Positions 7,947 to 16,721 of a DNA stretch of 64,000 bases are shown here, piece after piece (position 1 is the first letter of the stretch; every line of letters starts with the position of its first letter). The notes under the pieces were generated by a model, which was not told where the DNA came from, did not search any database, and saw only the letters and a program-made list of their open reading frames with translations. This DNA is from Qipengyuania sphaerica (GTDB taxonomy: Bacteria; Pseudomonadota; Alphaproteobacteria; Sphingomonadales; Sphingomonadaceae): positions 868,001 through 932,000 of the forward strand of contig NZ_JAIGNR010000001.1 of NCBI RefSeq assembly GCF_019711595.1, read 5' to 3'. Both the position numbers and the translations under genes were made by a program.

Positions 7947-10493
7947 ATGCAACTCGTCATCGTAGAATCGCCGGCCAAGGCGAAAACCATCGAGAAATAC
8001 CTCGGCAAGGACTTCAAGGTTCTCGCCAGCTACGGCCATGTCCGCGACCTGCCGCCCAAGGATGGCAGCGTGCGCCCGGACGAGGATTTCGCGATGGACT
8101 GGGAGCTCTATCGCGACAAGCAGAGCCGCTTCAAGGAAATCAGCGACAACGCCAAGAAGGCGACCCGCCTCGTTCTCGCGACCGACCCCGACCGTGAAGG
8201 CGAAGCCATCAGCTGGCATGTTCGCGAACTTCTGGCCAAGCGCAAGGCGCTGCCCGAGAAGGTCGACCGCGTCACTTTCAACGCCATCACCAAGCAGGCC
8301 GTCACCGATGCGATGAAGGCCCCGCGCGAGCTCGACCAGGATCTGATCGACGCATACCTCGCCCGCCGCGCTCTCGACTATCTCTATGGCTTCACGCTCT
8401 CGCCAGTGCTGTGGCGCCGCCTGCCGGGTGCGAAAAGCGCGGGCCGCGTGCAGTCGGTCGCGCTGCGCCTTATCGTCGACCGCGAGATCGAGATCGAGCA
8501 TTTCAAGGCGGACGAATACTGGTCGGTCCTCGCCAAGCTTGAGCAGGACGGCACCGAGTTCGACGCGCGGCTGGTCAAGTTCGACGGCAAGAAGCTGCAA
8601 AAGCTGACGCTGGGCGATGAAGGCAGCGCCAAGGCCGCCAAGAAGGCGGTCGAGGATGCGCGCTTCACGGTCGAGGAAATCGAGACCAAACCGCTGAAAC
8701 GCAGCCCCGCGCCGCCGTTCACCACCTCGACGCTGCAGCAGGAAGCCGCGCGCAAGCTCGGCTTTTCCGCCAGCCACACCATGCGGCTCGCCCAGTCGCT
8801 CTACGAGGCGGGGCACATTACCTATATGCGTACCGACGGCGTGCAGATGGACGGCAGCGCGATCGATGCCTGTCGCAAGGCCATCGCCGACCGCTACGAT
8901 GCCTATTATCTGCCCGACAAGCCGCGGTTCTATGCCACCAAGGCCAAGAACGCGCAGGAGGCCCATGAGGCGATCCGCCCGACCGATTTCAAGCGCGACC
9001 GCGCCGGGAGCGGGGACGAGGGCCGGCTTTACGACCTGATCTTCAAGCGCGCGATGGCAAGCCAGATGGCCTCCGCCAATCTTGAGCGCACCACCATCAC
9101 CCTTCGCGACGGCACCGGCAAGCACGAGCTGCGCGCCACCGGACAAGTGGTGAAATTCCCCGGCTATTTCGCCGTCTACCAAGAGGGCCGCGACGAACCC
9201 TCGGAGGATGACGAGGACGGCCTGCTTCCGGTCGTCAACAAGGGCGACAGTCCGCTGAAGAAGGCGGTTGAGGCCAACCAGCACTTCACCCAGCCGCCGC
9301 CGCGTTTCAGCGAGGCGAGCCTTGTTAAGCGGCTGGAAGAACTCGGCATCGGGCGGCCTTCGACCTATGCCTCGACGCTCCAGACTTTGCGCGACCGCAA
9401 CTATGTCCGGATGGAGAAAAACCGTTTCTTTGCAGAGGAATCGGGGCGTCTTCTCACGGCGTTTCTGGAACGCTTCTTCGAGCGTTACGTGTCCTTCGAC
9501 TTCACCGCCGGCATGGAGGACGAGCTCGACACCGTTTCCGACGGGCGAGAGGAGTGGAAGAAGCTGCTCGCCGACTTCTGGCGCGACTTCAAGCCGAAGA
9601 CCGAAGAGATCATGGAGAAGAAGCCCTCGGAAGTGACCGAGGTGCTCGACGATTTCCTCTCCGACTATCTTTTCCCCGAACGCGCCGACGGCAAGGACCC
9701 GCGCCATTGCCCGCTGTGCGAGACAGAGGGCCGCGAAGGCGGACGGCTGGCCTTGCGCGGTGGCCGCTATGGCGCTTTCGTCGCCTGCGCCAACTATCCC
9801 GAATGCACGTTTACCCGCCAGTTCGCCAAGCCCGGCAGCGAGGGCGAGGACGGCGCGAATGACGGCGTGATGGGCGAGGATCCGGACACCGGTCTTCCGG
9901 TCGAACGAAAGACGGGCCGCTTCGGCCCCTATGTCCAGCTGGGCGAGGGCAAGGACGCCAAACGCGCGAGCATTCCCAAGGACCTCGACGATTTCGACCT
10001 CGAATGGGCATTGAAGCTGCTGGGCCTGCCCCGCATCGTCGGCGCGCATCCGGAAACTGGCAAGGAGATCGAGGCCGCCATCGGACGCTACGGCCCCTAC
10101 CTGCGCCATGACGGCAAATACGGGAAGCTGCAGAACACGCGCGAAGTGTTCGAAGTCGGCATGAACCGCGCGGTCGACATCCTCGCGCAGGCCGCCAACC
10201 GCAAGGGCGGCGGGCGCGGCAAGGCCGAACCCATCAACACTCTCGGCGAACACCCGACCAGCGGCGGCGAGATCAAGGTCATGCCGGGCCGCTACGGCCC
10301 CTATGTCACCGACGGCACCACCAACGCCACGATCCCCAAGGACGTAAAGCCCGAGGACGTGACCGAGGCGCAGGCCATCGAACTGATCGATGCCCGCGCG
10401 GCCAAGGGTCCGGCGAAGAAGAAGCGCAAGGCTCCGGCCAAGAAAAAGGCCGCGCCGAAGAAGAAGGCAGCGGCCAAGAAGAAGGCCGACTGA
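7947..10493 (+). CDS. topA: DNA topoisomerase I
   Basis: An 848-residue type IA topoisomerase that relaxes negative supercoils. The TOPRIM domain begins at MQLVIVESPAKAKTIEKYLG, with DPDREGEAISWH near residue 90. The active-site tyrosine is Y293 in ITYMRTDGV. The C-terminal part has one four-cysteine zinc finger (CPLC ... CANYPEC, about 590-615) and then three glycine-rich topoisomerase C-terminal repeats (GRFGPYV, GRYGPYL, GRYGPYV). It ends with a lysine/alanine tail of about 25 residues likely to bind DNA or RNA nonspecifically. The stop overlaps the next start by one base. Confidence 0.97.
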   Translation: MQLVIVESPAKAKTIEKYLGKDFKVLASYGHVRDLPPKDGSVRPDEDFAMDWELYRDKQSRFKEISDNAKKATRLVLATDPDREGEAISWHVRELLAKRKALPEKVDRVTFNAITKQAVTDAMKAPRELDQDLIDAYLARRALDYLYGFTLSPVLWRRLPGAKSAGRVQSVALRLIVDREIEIEHFKADEYWSVLAKLEQDGTEFDARLVKFDGKKLQKLTLGDEGSAKAAKKAVEDARFTVEEIETKPLKRSPAPPFTTSTLQQEAARKLGFSASHTMRLAQSLYEAGHITYMRTDGVQMDGSAIDACRKAIADRYDAYYLPDKPRFYATKAKNAQEAHEAIRPTDFKRDRAGSGDEGRLYDLIFKRAMASQMASANLERTTITLRDGTGKHELRATGQVVKFPGYFAVYQEGRDEPSEDDEDGLLPVVNKGDSPLKKAVEANQHFTQPPPRFSEASLVKRLEELGIGRPSTYASTLQTLRDRNYVRMEKNRFFAEESGRLLTAFLERFFERYVSFDFTAGMEDELDTVSDGREEWKKLLADFWRDFKPKTEEIMEKKPSEVTEVLDDFLSDYLFPERADGKDPRHCPLCETEGREGGRLALRGGRYGAFVACANYPECTFTRQFAKPGSEGEDGANDGVMGEDPDTGLPVERKTGRFGPYVQLGEGKDAKRASIPKDLDDFDLEWALKLLGLPRIVGAHPETGKEIEAAIGRYGPYLRHDGKYGKLQNTREVFEVGMNRAVDILAQAANRKGGGRGKAEPINTLGEHPTSGGEIKVMPGRYGPYVTDGTTNATIPKDVKPEDVTEAQAIELIDARAAKGPAKKKRKAPAKKKAAPKKKAAAKKKAD

Positions 10494-10675
10494 TGGGCAA
10501 GGAGCGTTTCGAGCGCCACAAGCAACCCTGGACGGGCGAGGAGGCGGGTCAGCTCCGCACCCTCGCCGGCAAGGGTCAGGGCCTCAAACAGATCGCCAAG
10601 GCGCTTGGCCGGAGCGAGGAATCCACCAAGGATTTCGCCAAGAAAAACAAGATCAAGGTGGCGAAGAAGCGGTAG
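10493..10675 (+). CDS. Small basic Myb/SANT-like protein coupled to topA
   Basis: A 60-residue basic protein whose ATG overlaps the topA stop (TGATG), so it is almost certainly translated with topA. It resembles a short helix-turn-helix of the Myb/SANT sort: W13-x-x-EE, hydrophobic L21/L24, then QIAKALGRSEEST as a likely recognition helix, and a lysine-rich end (KKNKIKVAKKR). The domain reading is inference. A nucleic-acid-binding accessory of topoisomerase I is a reasonable guess; the function is unknown. Confidence 0.75.
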   Translation: MGKERFERHKQPWTGEEAGQLRTLAGKGQGLKQIAKALGRSEESTKDFAKKNKIKVAKKR

Positions 10676-10763
10676 AGACGCGTATCGCAATGAGCAAATG
10701 GCGTCCGGTTGAAGTTCAAGCGGCTCTGTGTCACTCTGCACGCATCTTTCCGGGGAGGGGCAT

Positions 10764-11123
10764 ATGCTCGAAGCGCTGAAGTACGGATTTTCCAACTACT
10801 TCAATTTTGCAGGGACGACCGGACGCCGACTGTTCTGGTTCTGGGTCCTCGGCATCTTCGTCATTGCCTTCATCCTCAGCCTGATCGACGTTTTCGTCAT
10901 CGATCCCGCGCTTGGCGTGCCCTCGACGGGAGGGGACGCGCAAAACCCCTTGGCGTGGCTCTTCGCGCTATTCACGATCATTCCCAATATCGCGATGGGC
11001 GTGCGCCGCCTGCGCGATGCAGGGTACAGCCCGTGGTTGATCCTGCTGGGGCTTATCCCGTTCGTGAACCTGATCCTGATTTACTTTTACGTGCAGCCGA
11101 CCAAGGCAGGGAGTGAGCTATGA
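10764..11123 (+). CDS. DUF805 family membrane protein
   Basis: A 119-residue membrane protein with three or four hydrophobic segments. It shows the DUF805 hallmarks: N-terminal YFNFAGTTGRRLFWFWVL, central NIAMGVRRLRDAGYSPWLIL, and a C-terminal hydrophobic hairpin. The ATG at 10764 is taken because GGGGAGGGG lies directly upstream; a longer frame from 10728 has no ribosome site. The stop overlaps the lipoprotein gene by 4 bases, suggesting a two-gene unit. The biochemical role of DUF805 proteins is not established. Confidence 0.88.
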   Translation: MLEALKYGFSNYFNFAGTTGRRLFWFWVLGIFVIAFILSLIDVFVIDPALGVPSTGGDAQNPLAWLFALFTIIPNIAMGVRRLRDAGYSPWLILLGLIPFVNLILIYFYVQPTKAGSEL

Positions 11124-11518
11124 GACATTTTCGCGTTTGCATGCAGGCAGCAGCAGCCGGTTTCGGTGTTCTTGCACTCGGCGCATGCGGAGCCGCTCCG
11201 GATGAGGCGGACCCAGCTGATCCGGTAACAGAAGCCTCCAGCGACCCGGTCGCCGAAGCGGCCGGCGACCAGCCGCCGGAGGTTACGGGCGACTACGAAG
11301 AAGCAACCGTCCTTGCCGCGCAGGCATGCCACGACAAGGTGTGGCTCGAGGATGCGCGCTTCAACAACCTGCCGAATGCCGCCGTTTCAATCGATCCGGC
11401 GAGCCTTGACGACGACGACCCCGCCATAGGCTGGACCGTCGAGTGGGATGATCCGAAGATCTCGGCTGCCGGCACCTGCACCGTCGACGGAACCAATGTT
11501 TCGATAACGGAAGGCTGA
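11120..11518 (+). CDS. Small acidic lipoprotein, unknown function
   Basis: A 132-residue acidic protein overlapping the DUF805 gene by 4 bases (ATGA). It has a lipobox LGAC with the cysteine near residue 23, an acidic alanine/proline-rich linker (DEADPADPVTEASSDPVAEA), and a small C-terminal domain containing WTVEWDDPKISAAGTCTVDG. It is probably anchored on the periplasmic face of a membrane. The coupling suggests a partnership with the DUF805 membrane protein. It converges on era with a 19-base gap. Confidence 0.75.
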   Translation: MRHFRVCMQAAAAGFGVLALGACGAAPDEADPADPVTEASSDPVAEAAGDQPPEVTGDYEEATVLAAQACHDKVWLEDARFNNLPNAAVSIDPASLDDDDPAIGWTVEWDDPKISAAGTCTVDGTNVSITEG

Positions 11519-11537
11519 TGTGGAGAAGGGCTGGGTT

Positions 11538-12440
11538 CTAGCCCTTCCACTCGAGCCCCATTTCCTCGAACATTTCCTTGTCCTCGCTCCAGCGTTCGTC
11601 GGTCTTGACGTGAAGGAACAGGTGAACCTTCTGGCCTAGCAGTTCGCTCAGCTCCTCGCGCGCGGCCTGGCCGATGGCCTTGATGCGGCTGCCGCCCTTG
11701 CCGAGCACGATGGCGCGCTGGTTGTCGCGCATGACGACGATCTGCTGGTGGATTTCCACGCTGCCATCGGGTCGCTGCTCGTATTTCTCGGGCCGCACCG
11801 CGCTGTCGTAGGGCAATTCCTCGTGCAGCTGCTTGTAGAGCTGTTCTCGGGTGATCTCGGTGGCGAGCAGGCGTTCGCTGGCGTCGGAGACCTGGTCTTC
11901 GGGATACATCCACGGACCTTCGGGCATCATGGCGGCGAGCGCTTCCTTCATTTCAGGAACCCCGTCGCCAGTCAGGGCCGAAACGAAATAGACCGTCTCG
12001 AACTCGACCTTGTCGGTCAACTCCTGCGCCAGCGCGAGCAGCGGTTCCTTCTTCGCCGCATCGACCTTGTTGAGGACGAGGATCTTGCGTTCGGGTCTGT
12101 TCGCCAGTGCCTCGATGAGCGGCTCCAGTTCGTGCCTGCGCTGCTTGATCGGATCGACCATCAGCAAGACCGCATCGGCGCTTTCCGCACCATCCCACGC
12201 CGCGCTGACCATGGCACGGTCGAGCTTGCGCTTGGGCGCGAAGATACCGGGCGTATCGACCAGCACCATCTGCGTATCGCCATGCAGCGCAATGCCGAGC
12301 ATTCGCGCGCGCGTGGTCTGCGCCTTGGCGCTTGTGATCGCGACCTTCTGGCCGACGAGCTGGTTGACCAGCGTGGACTTGCCCGCATTGGGCGCACCGA
12401 TGACGGCGACGAGGCCGCAACGGGTAGTGTGTTCGGTCAT
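11538..12440 (-). CDS. era: GTPase Era
   Basis: A 300-residue GTPase needed for maturation of 16S rRNA and 30S subunits. G1 is GAPNAGKST (15-23), G3 DTPGIF, G4 NKVD, and a C-terminal KH RNA-binding domain carries IVLGKGGSRIKAIG. The frame stays open far upstream through rnc, but the ATG at 12440 begins the recognised Era sequence and overlaps the rnc stop by 4 bases. It is the last gene of the lepB-rnc-era operon, an order widely conserved in proteobacteria. Confidence 0.97.
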   Translation of the reverse strand: MTEHTTRCGLVAVIGAPNAGKSTLVNQLVGQKVAITSAKAQTTRARMLGIALHGDTQMVLVDTPGIFAPKRKLDRAMVSAAWDGAESADAVLLMVDPIKQRRHELEPLIEALANRPERKILVLNKVDAAKKEPLLALAQELTDKVEFETVYFVSALTGDGVPEMKEALAAMMPEGPWMYPEDQVSDASERLLATEITREQLYKQLHEELPYDSAVRPEKYEQRPDGSVEIHQQIVVMRDNQRAIVLGKGGSRIKAIGQAAREELSELLGQKVHLFLHVKTDERWSEDKEMFEEMGLEWKG

Positions 12441-13108
12441 CCGAACTTCTCCATAAATTCCTTGGCGGCGGCTTTCTCGGCCTCGCCCTTGCTGCCGGCG
12501 GTGGCGGTCGCCTCGCCGACCCTGTGAACCTTGACCCGCACTGTGAACTGCGCGGCGTGGTCGGGGCCGGAGCGGTCGACCACTTCGTATTCGGGCGGCT
12601 TGCGGCGATTGCCGGCGGCCCATTCCTGGAGCGCGCTCTTGGGATGCTTGCTCTCGCCCGCACCGCTCTCGAGCGCCGGGCGCCAGAGGACATGCACCAG
12701 CTCGCGCGACTTCTTGAAACCGTTGTCGAGGAACTGCGCGCCGAGCAGCGACTCCATCACGTCGCCGAGGATATTCTCGCTGTCGAGCCCGCCATCCGCG
12801 CGCGCCTGCTTGGAAATGCGCATGTGACCGGCAAGGTCGATCCCGCGCGCCACCGTGGCGCACATCTCGCGGCTGACGATGGCGTTGAGGCGCTGGGCGA
12901 GTTTGCCTTCGGGTGCCTCGCTCTGTTCGTAGAGCCAGTGCGCGATCGAAAGGCCGAGCACGCGGTCGCCGAGGAATTCGAGCCGCTCGTAATCGTCCTT
13001 CTCGCCCATGCTGCCGTGGGTGAGTGCGGCCAGCCAGAGCTTCTGGTCACCAACGGTGAAGCCCGTTTCCTCGAGCCACTTGAGGGTTTCGGGGGGGAGC
13101 GCGCTCAT
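12437..13108 (-). CDS. rnc: Ribonuclease III
   Basis: A 223-residue double-stranded RNA endonuclease acting in rRNA processing and RNA decay. The catalytic signature ERLEFLGDRVLGL is at 41-53, the second acidic cluster DVMESLLGA is about residue 116-124, and the C-terminal double-stranded-RNA-binding domain starts at PKSALQEW. The ATG at 13108 is chosen; the longer frame from 13192 lies within lepB and lacks family similarity. It overlaps both lepB and era by 4 bases, so the three are translationally coupled. Confidence 0.97.
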   Translation of the reverse strand: MSALPPETLKWLEETGFTVGDQKLWLAALTHGSMGEKDDYERLEFLGDRVLGLSIAHWLYEQSEAPEGKLAQRLNAIVSREMCATVARGIDLAGHMRISKQARADGGLDSENILGDVMESLLGAQFLDNGFKKSRELVHVLWRPALESGAGESKHPKSALQEWAAGNRRKPPEYEVVDRSGPDHAAQFTVRVKVHRVGEATATAGSKGEAEKAAAKEFMEKFG

Positions 13109-13956
13109 ATGTCGCTCCCGATCCGGTCCCAGCGTGCGGCGGTGAACCAGGTCCAGGGCAGCAGCCATTCGGCGCTGCCGTCGGTCGACCAAAGCACCCT
13201 GCTGGCGCGTGCCACGAGCAGGTCTGTGTCGACCAGCCCCACGCCCTGTCCAGGAGTGGCAGGGAAGCGGCTGTCGAGCGAGTTGTCGCGGTTGTCGCCC
13301 ATGACGAACAGCTTGCCCTTGGGGACAATGATGGGGCCGAAATCGTCCGCCCGGCGGGGGCCGAAATCGATCGTAGGGTAGCTTTTGCCCGAAGGAAGCG
13401 TCTCGATGATCTGGCGATAGCGGCAGGTGTTGCCGTCGACCACGGTCCCGCCATCCTCGCGGCAGCCGGTGTTGGCGCTCATGGGGATGTCGACGAAGCT
13501 GCCGCGCTCCTGTGCCAGAGGCTCGCCATTGAGGATGACGGTACCGCCGCGCAGGGCGATGGTATCGCCCGGCAGGCCGATGGCGCGCTTGACGTAATCG
13601 GTGCCGTCGACCGGGTGCTTGAAGATCACCACGTCGCCGCGCTCGGGAAGGCTCTCGAAAATGCGGCCCGGGATCAGCGGCACCTCACCCGGCAGCGACA
13701 GCTTGGAGAAACCGTAAGGCCATTTCGCCGCGACGAGATAGTCGCCGTTCCTGAGCCCCGGCAGCATGCTTTCGCTTGGGATGGTGAAGGGCGAGAAGAT
13801 GAAGCTGCGGAAGACCAGCACCACCACCACCAGCTTCAGCAGGAACTTGGCGAAATCGCCCCAATCTTCCTGTTCCCCGGCCGCGGTTTCCGGCTCGGAT
13901 ACGAATTCCGGATCGGCATCGGCGTCCGGACGGGTAAGGCGGGGGTTCTCATCCAT
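13105..13956 (-). CDS. lepB: Signal peptidase I
   Basis: A 283-residue inner-membrane protease that removes signal peptides from Sec and Tat substrates. It has an acidic cytosolic N-terminus of about 35 residues and one membrane segment (37-57). The catalytic serine is S63 in IPSESMLPG and the lysine K123 in DYVKRAIGLPGD, followed by the GDNRDNSLDSR box. The start is ATG 13956; a longer frame to 13983 is possible. It is the first gene of lepB-rnc-era, divergent from pgi. Confidence 0.96.
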   Translation of the reverse strand: MDENPRLTRPDADADPEFVSEPETAAGEQEDWGDFAKFLLKLVVVVLVFRSFIFSPFTIPSESMLPGLRNGDYLVAAKWPYGFSKLSLPGEVPLIPGRIFESLPERGDVVIFKHPVDGTDYVKRAIGLPGDTIALRGGTVILNGEPLAQERGSFVDIPMSANTGCREDGGTVVDGNTCRYRQIIETLPSGKSYPTIDFGPRRADDFGPIIVPKGKLFVMGDNRDNSLDSRFPATPGQGVGLVDTDLLVARASRVLWSTDGSAEWLLPWTWFTAARWDRIGSDI

Positions 13957-14009
13957 CGCGGAAAGCCCTAGTCGCGAGGCCACGCCCCATCAAAGGATTT
14001 TTGAACCCC

Positions 14010-15590
14010 ATGACCAAATCTGCCGCCAGCATCTGGAGCGACATTGCCGCCCTGCCGCAGCCGACGCTGCTCGAACTGTTCAGCACGGAACGCGATGGAG
14101 GCGAGGGCAGGGATGAGCCGGGCGGGGCGGAGCGCGTGAAGATGCTCTCGGGCCGGATCGAGCTTGCCGGCGATGCGGCAGGTGACCCGATGGCGCCGGG
14201 CGGGGTGCTGTTCGACTGGTCGAAAACGCATCTCGACCGCGCGGTGCTGGCAAAGTTCGCCGAACTGGCCGAGGCGATGGATTTCGCTGGAATGCGCGAC
14301 AAGCTGTTTGCAGGCGAGGTGGTAAACCCGACCGAGGGCCGCGCTGCCGACCATGCCACGCTGCGCGGCGTGGGCGATGAAGCCAAGGTCGAGGAAGCCG
14401 CCGCGCTGATCGACCGGATGGGCATGCTGGTCGAGGCGATCCACCAAGGCGCGATGGGAGAGATCGACCACCTCATCCACATCGGCATCGGCGGCAGTGC
14501 GCTGGGCCCGGCGCTGGGTGTCGACGCGCTTGGCCGCGATTTCTCGCGCTGCGACGTGCATGTGGTGTCGAACATCGATGGCGTGGCGCTGGAAGCGGCC
14601 TTTGCAAAATGCGATCCGGCCAAGACGCTGATCGCGGTCGCCAGCAAGACCTTCACCACGATCGAGACCATGACCAACGCCGCAAGTGCACTGAAATGGT
14701 TGGCCGACAATGGCGTGTCCGACCCGGGCGGCCGAGTGGTGGCGCTGACCGCCAATCCCGAAGGCGCGGTGGAATGGGGCGTCGACGAGACGCGCATCCT
14801 GCCCTTCCAGGAAAGCGTCGGCGGGCGCTATTCGATCTGGTCATCCATCGGTTTCCCTATCGCCATGGCCGTGGGGATGGACGATTTCCGCGAGATGCTC
14901 GCGGGCGCCGCCGCAGTCGACGGGCATTTCCGCGACATGCCGTTGGAGGACAATCTCGTCCTGCGCGCCAGTTTCGCCGACCTCTACTACACCCGCGTGC
15001 GTGGTTGCCAGACGCGTGCCGTCTTCGCCTATGACGAGCGGCTGGGGCTGTTCCCCGACTATCTCCAGCAGCTCGAGATGGAGAGCAACGGCAAGCGCGT
15101 CACCGCCGACATGCAGCCGGTCGACGGCCCGACCGCGCCGATCACCTGGGGCGGGGTGGGGACCGATGCGCAGCACGCTGTGTTCCAGCTGCTCCATCAG
15201 GGTACGCACCTGATCCCGGTCGATTTCATCGCCAGCATCGCTCCGGGCGACGAGCTAGACCCCGCGCATCACCGCATCCTGCTGATGAATTGCTTTGCCC
15301 AAGGGGCCGCGCTGATGGCGGGCAAGGCAGGCAAGGACCCCGCGCGCAACTACCCCGGCGACCGTCCCTCGGCGACCATCCTGTGCGACGATCTCGACGC
15401 CGCCACGCTGGGAGCCCTGATCGCTTTCCACGAACACCGGACCTTCGCGAATGCCGTGCTGATGGGCATCAACCCCTTCGACCAGTTCGGCGTCGAACTC
15501 GGCAAGCAGATGGCCAAGGCGATCGAACAGGGCGGCGAGGAATTCGACGCGAGCACCGAGGCTCTGCTGGAGGCAAGCGGATTGTCGTGA
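14010..15590 (+). CDS. pgi: Glucose-6-phosphate isomerase
   Basis: A 526-residue glycolytic/gluconeogenic enzyme interconverting glucose-6-phosphate and fructose-6-phosphate. Visible family landmarks are IGIGGSALGPALG (about 157-169), ASKTFTTIETMTNA, VGGRYSIWSSIGFPIA (PGI signature) and the C-terminal NPFDQFGVELGKQMA. The ATG at 14010 is preferred to a TTG at 14001. AAAGGA lies 12 bases upstream. It is divergent from lepB. Confidence 0.96.
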   Translation: MTKSAASIWSDIAALPQPTLLELFSTERDGGEGRDEPGGAERVKMLSGRIELAGDAAGDPMAPGGVLFDWSKTHLDRAVLAKFAELAEAMDFAGMRDKLFAGEVVNPTEGRAADHATLRGVGDEAKVEEAAALIDRMGMLVEAIHQGAMGEIDHLIHIGIGGSALGPALGVDALGRDFSRCDVHVVSNIDGVALEAAFAKCDPAKTLIAVASKTFTTIETMTNAASALKWLADNGVSDPGGRVVALTANPEGAVEWGVDETRILPFQESVGGRYSIWSSIGFPIAMAVGMDDFREMLAGAAAVDGHFRDMPLEDNLVLRASFADLYYTRVRGCQTRAVFAYDERLGLFPDYLQQLEMESNGKRVTADMQPVDGPTAPITWGGVGTDAQHAVFQLLHQGTHLIPVDFIASIAPGDELDPAHHRILLMNCFAQGAALMAGKAGKDPARNYPGDRPSATILCDDLDAATLGALIAFHEHRTFANAVLMGINPFDQFGVELGKQMAKAIEQGGEEFDASTEALLEASGLS

Positions 15591-15622
15591 CACTTGCCGC
15601 ACGATCATGGTAAACCATTGAC

Positions 15623-16306
15623 ATGAAACAGTGGTTCGCGCGCCGGTATCTAGATCTGCTCGGGTCGATTTACATCTATAACGAGCATCGCGGATATACT
15701 GCGCTCGACCGGGTGCTGGAAGCGGTGCGCGCCAAGCACCCCGAGGCGACCGAGCTGATCGCGGCGGTCGAAAAGCACCGCGCGGACGAGCGCAAGCATT
15801 ACACCATGTTCAAGCGCTGGTTCCAGCTACGCGGGACCATGCCGATCGCGCTCGACCGGACCTTCGGCCACATCGACCGCTTCATCGAAATCACCTTCGG
15901 CACCTCGATCGACAGCCTCGATACCGAGGCGATCATCGCCAGCGACGATCTGTTCGAGCGCCTGTGCAGGGTCATTTCTCTGACTGAAAAACGCGGGCTG
16001 AAACAGGTGGAAATCCTGCTCGACCACCCGATCGTCAAGCAGGACAAGGCGCTCCACAGGATCTTCGAGGTGGTGCATGTCGACGAGCCCGACCACTTCC
16101 TGCCCTATGACAAATGGCTCGCGGAGAACCAGCGGCGCATGCCCAACCGGCGCGAGATATGGATCGACCGGTTGATCCATTCCGAACTGCTGTTCATCAA
16201 GCTGCCGCTGCTGTTCCTCTGGTTCGGCGCGCCGCGCCGCAAGGAATGGCGCGATGCGGGCGAGAGCAATCCCAAGCCGAGGCCGATACTGGCCACCGCA
16301 GCCTGA
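15623..16306 (+). CDS. Ferritin-like diiron protein, unknown substrate
   Basis: A 227-residue, mostly helical protein with the spacing of a ferritin-like diiron site: E21, then E56-x-x-H59 (DERKH), E122 (LTEKRG), and E155-x-x-H158 (DEPDH). This E/ExxH/E/ExxH pattern binds two irons in ferritins, rubrerythrins and diiron oxygenases. The C-terminal part (about 185-205) is hydrophobic with an LLFIKLPLLFLWFG stretch, so the protein may be membrane-associated. The next gene, a GtrA-family membrane protein, follows after 10 bases. I infer an iron-dependent oxidation or oxygen-sensing role; the substrate is unknown. Confidence 0.75.
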   Translation: MKQWFARRYLDLLGSIYIYNEHRGYTALDRVLEAVRAKHPEATELIAAVEKHRADERKHYTMFKRWFQLRGTMPIALDRTFGHIDRFIEITFGTSIDSLDTEAIIASDDLFERLCRVISLTEKRGLKQVEILLDHPIVKQDKALHRIFEVVHVDEPDHFLPYDKWLAENQRRMPNRREIWIDRLIHSELLFIKLPLLFLWFGAPRRKEWRDAGESNPKPRPILATAA

Positions 16307-16316
16307 CCCTCTCCCC

Positions 16317-16721
16317 ATGCTGGAACGCTTCTTCAAGCGCCGTGTCGGCGGCATGCTGTGGCGCAACACGGTGGTCAGCACCGGCGTGTTCCTCGTCGGG
16401 CTGGGTGTGCTTTGGCTGATGGTGGAACAGGCGAGCGTCGACCCTGTGGTGGCGACCGGCTTCAGCTTCCTGATCGCCAATTCGATCCATTACGTGTTCG
16501 GCCGGACGTGGATTTTCGCAGGGTCGGAGCGGAAGGTTTCGACCGGCTACGTCCTGTTCCTCGGCAATGCCGTGGTCGGACTGATCGTCACGGTCTCACT
16601 ATTCTGGTTGCTGACCGAATTCACGCCGATGAATTATCTCGTCGCGCGGGTCATTGTCTCGGTTTTCGCCGGACTCGCGGTCTTCGTCCTCAACGCGGCC
16701 TTCAATTTCCGGCAGGTCTGA
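16317..16721 (+). CDS. GtrA family membrane protein
   Basis: A 134-residue protein with four predicted membrane segments and the GtrA fold. The family pattern FLIANSIHYVFGRTWIF (about 57-73) corresponds to the N/F-x-W-x-F region, and the C-terminal VLNAAFNFRQV is typical. GtrA proteins are thought to move or present polyprenyl-phosphate-linked sugars across the inner membrane. It sits 10 bases after the ferritin-like gene and so is likely in the same transcript. Its stop abuts the stop of the convergent MBL-fold gene with no gap. Confidence 0.85.
   Translation: MLERFFKRRVGGMLWRNTVVSTGVFLVGLGVLWLMVEQASVDPVVATGFSFLIANSIHYVFGRTWIFAGSERKVSTGYVLFLGNAVVGLIVTVSLFWLLTEFTPMNYLVARVIVSVFAGLAVFVLNAAFNFRQV

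Noticed and set aside
7752-10253. Minus-strand open frame of 833 codons opposite topA
   Set aside because: Long antisense frames are expected in GC-rich DNA; the product has repetitive low-information composition and no motifs, while topA is certain.
12441-12863. Upstream extension of the era frame
   Set aside because: It lies within rnc in another frame and is arginine-rich; Era begins at 12440 with a 4-base overlap.
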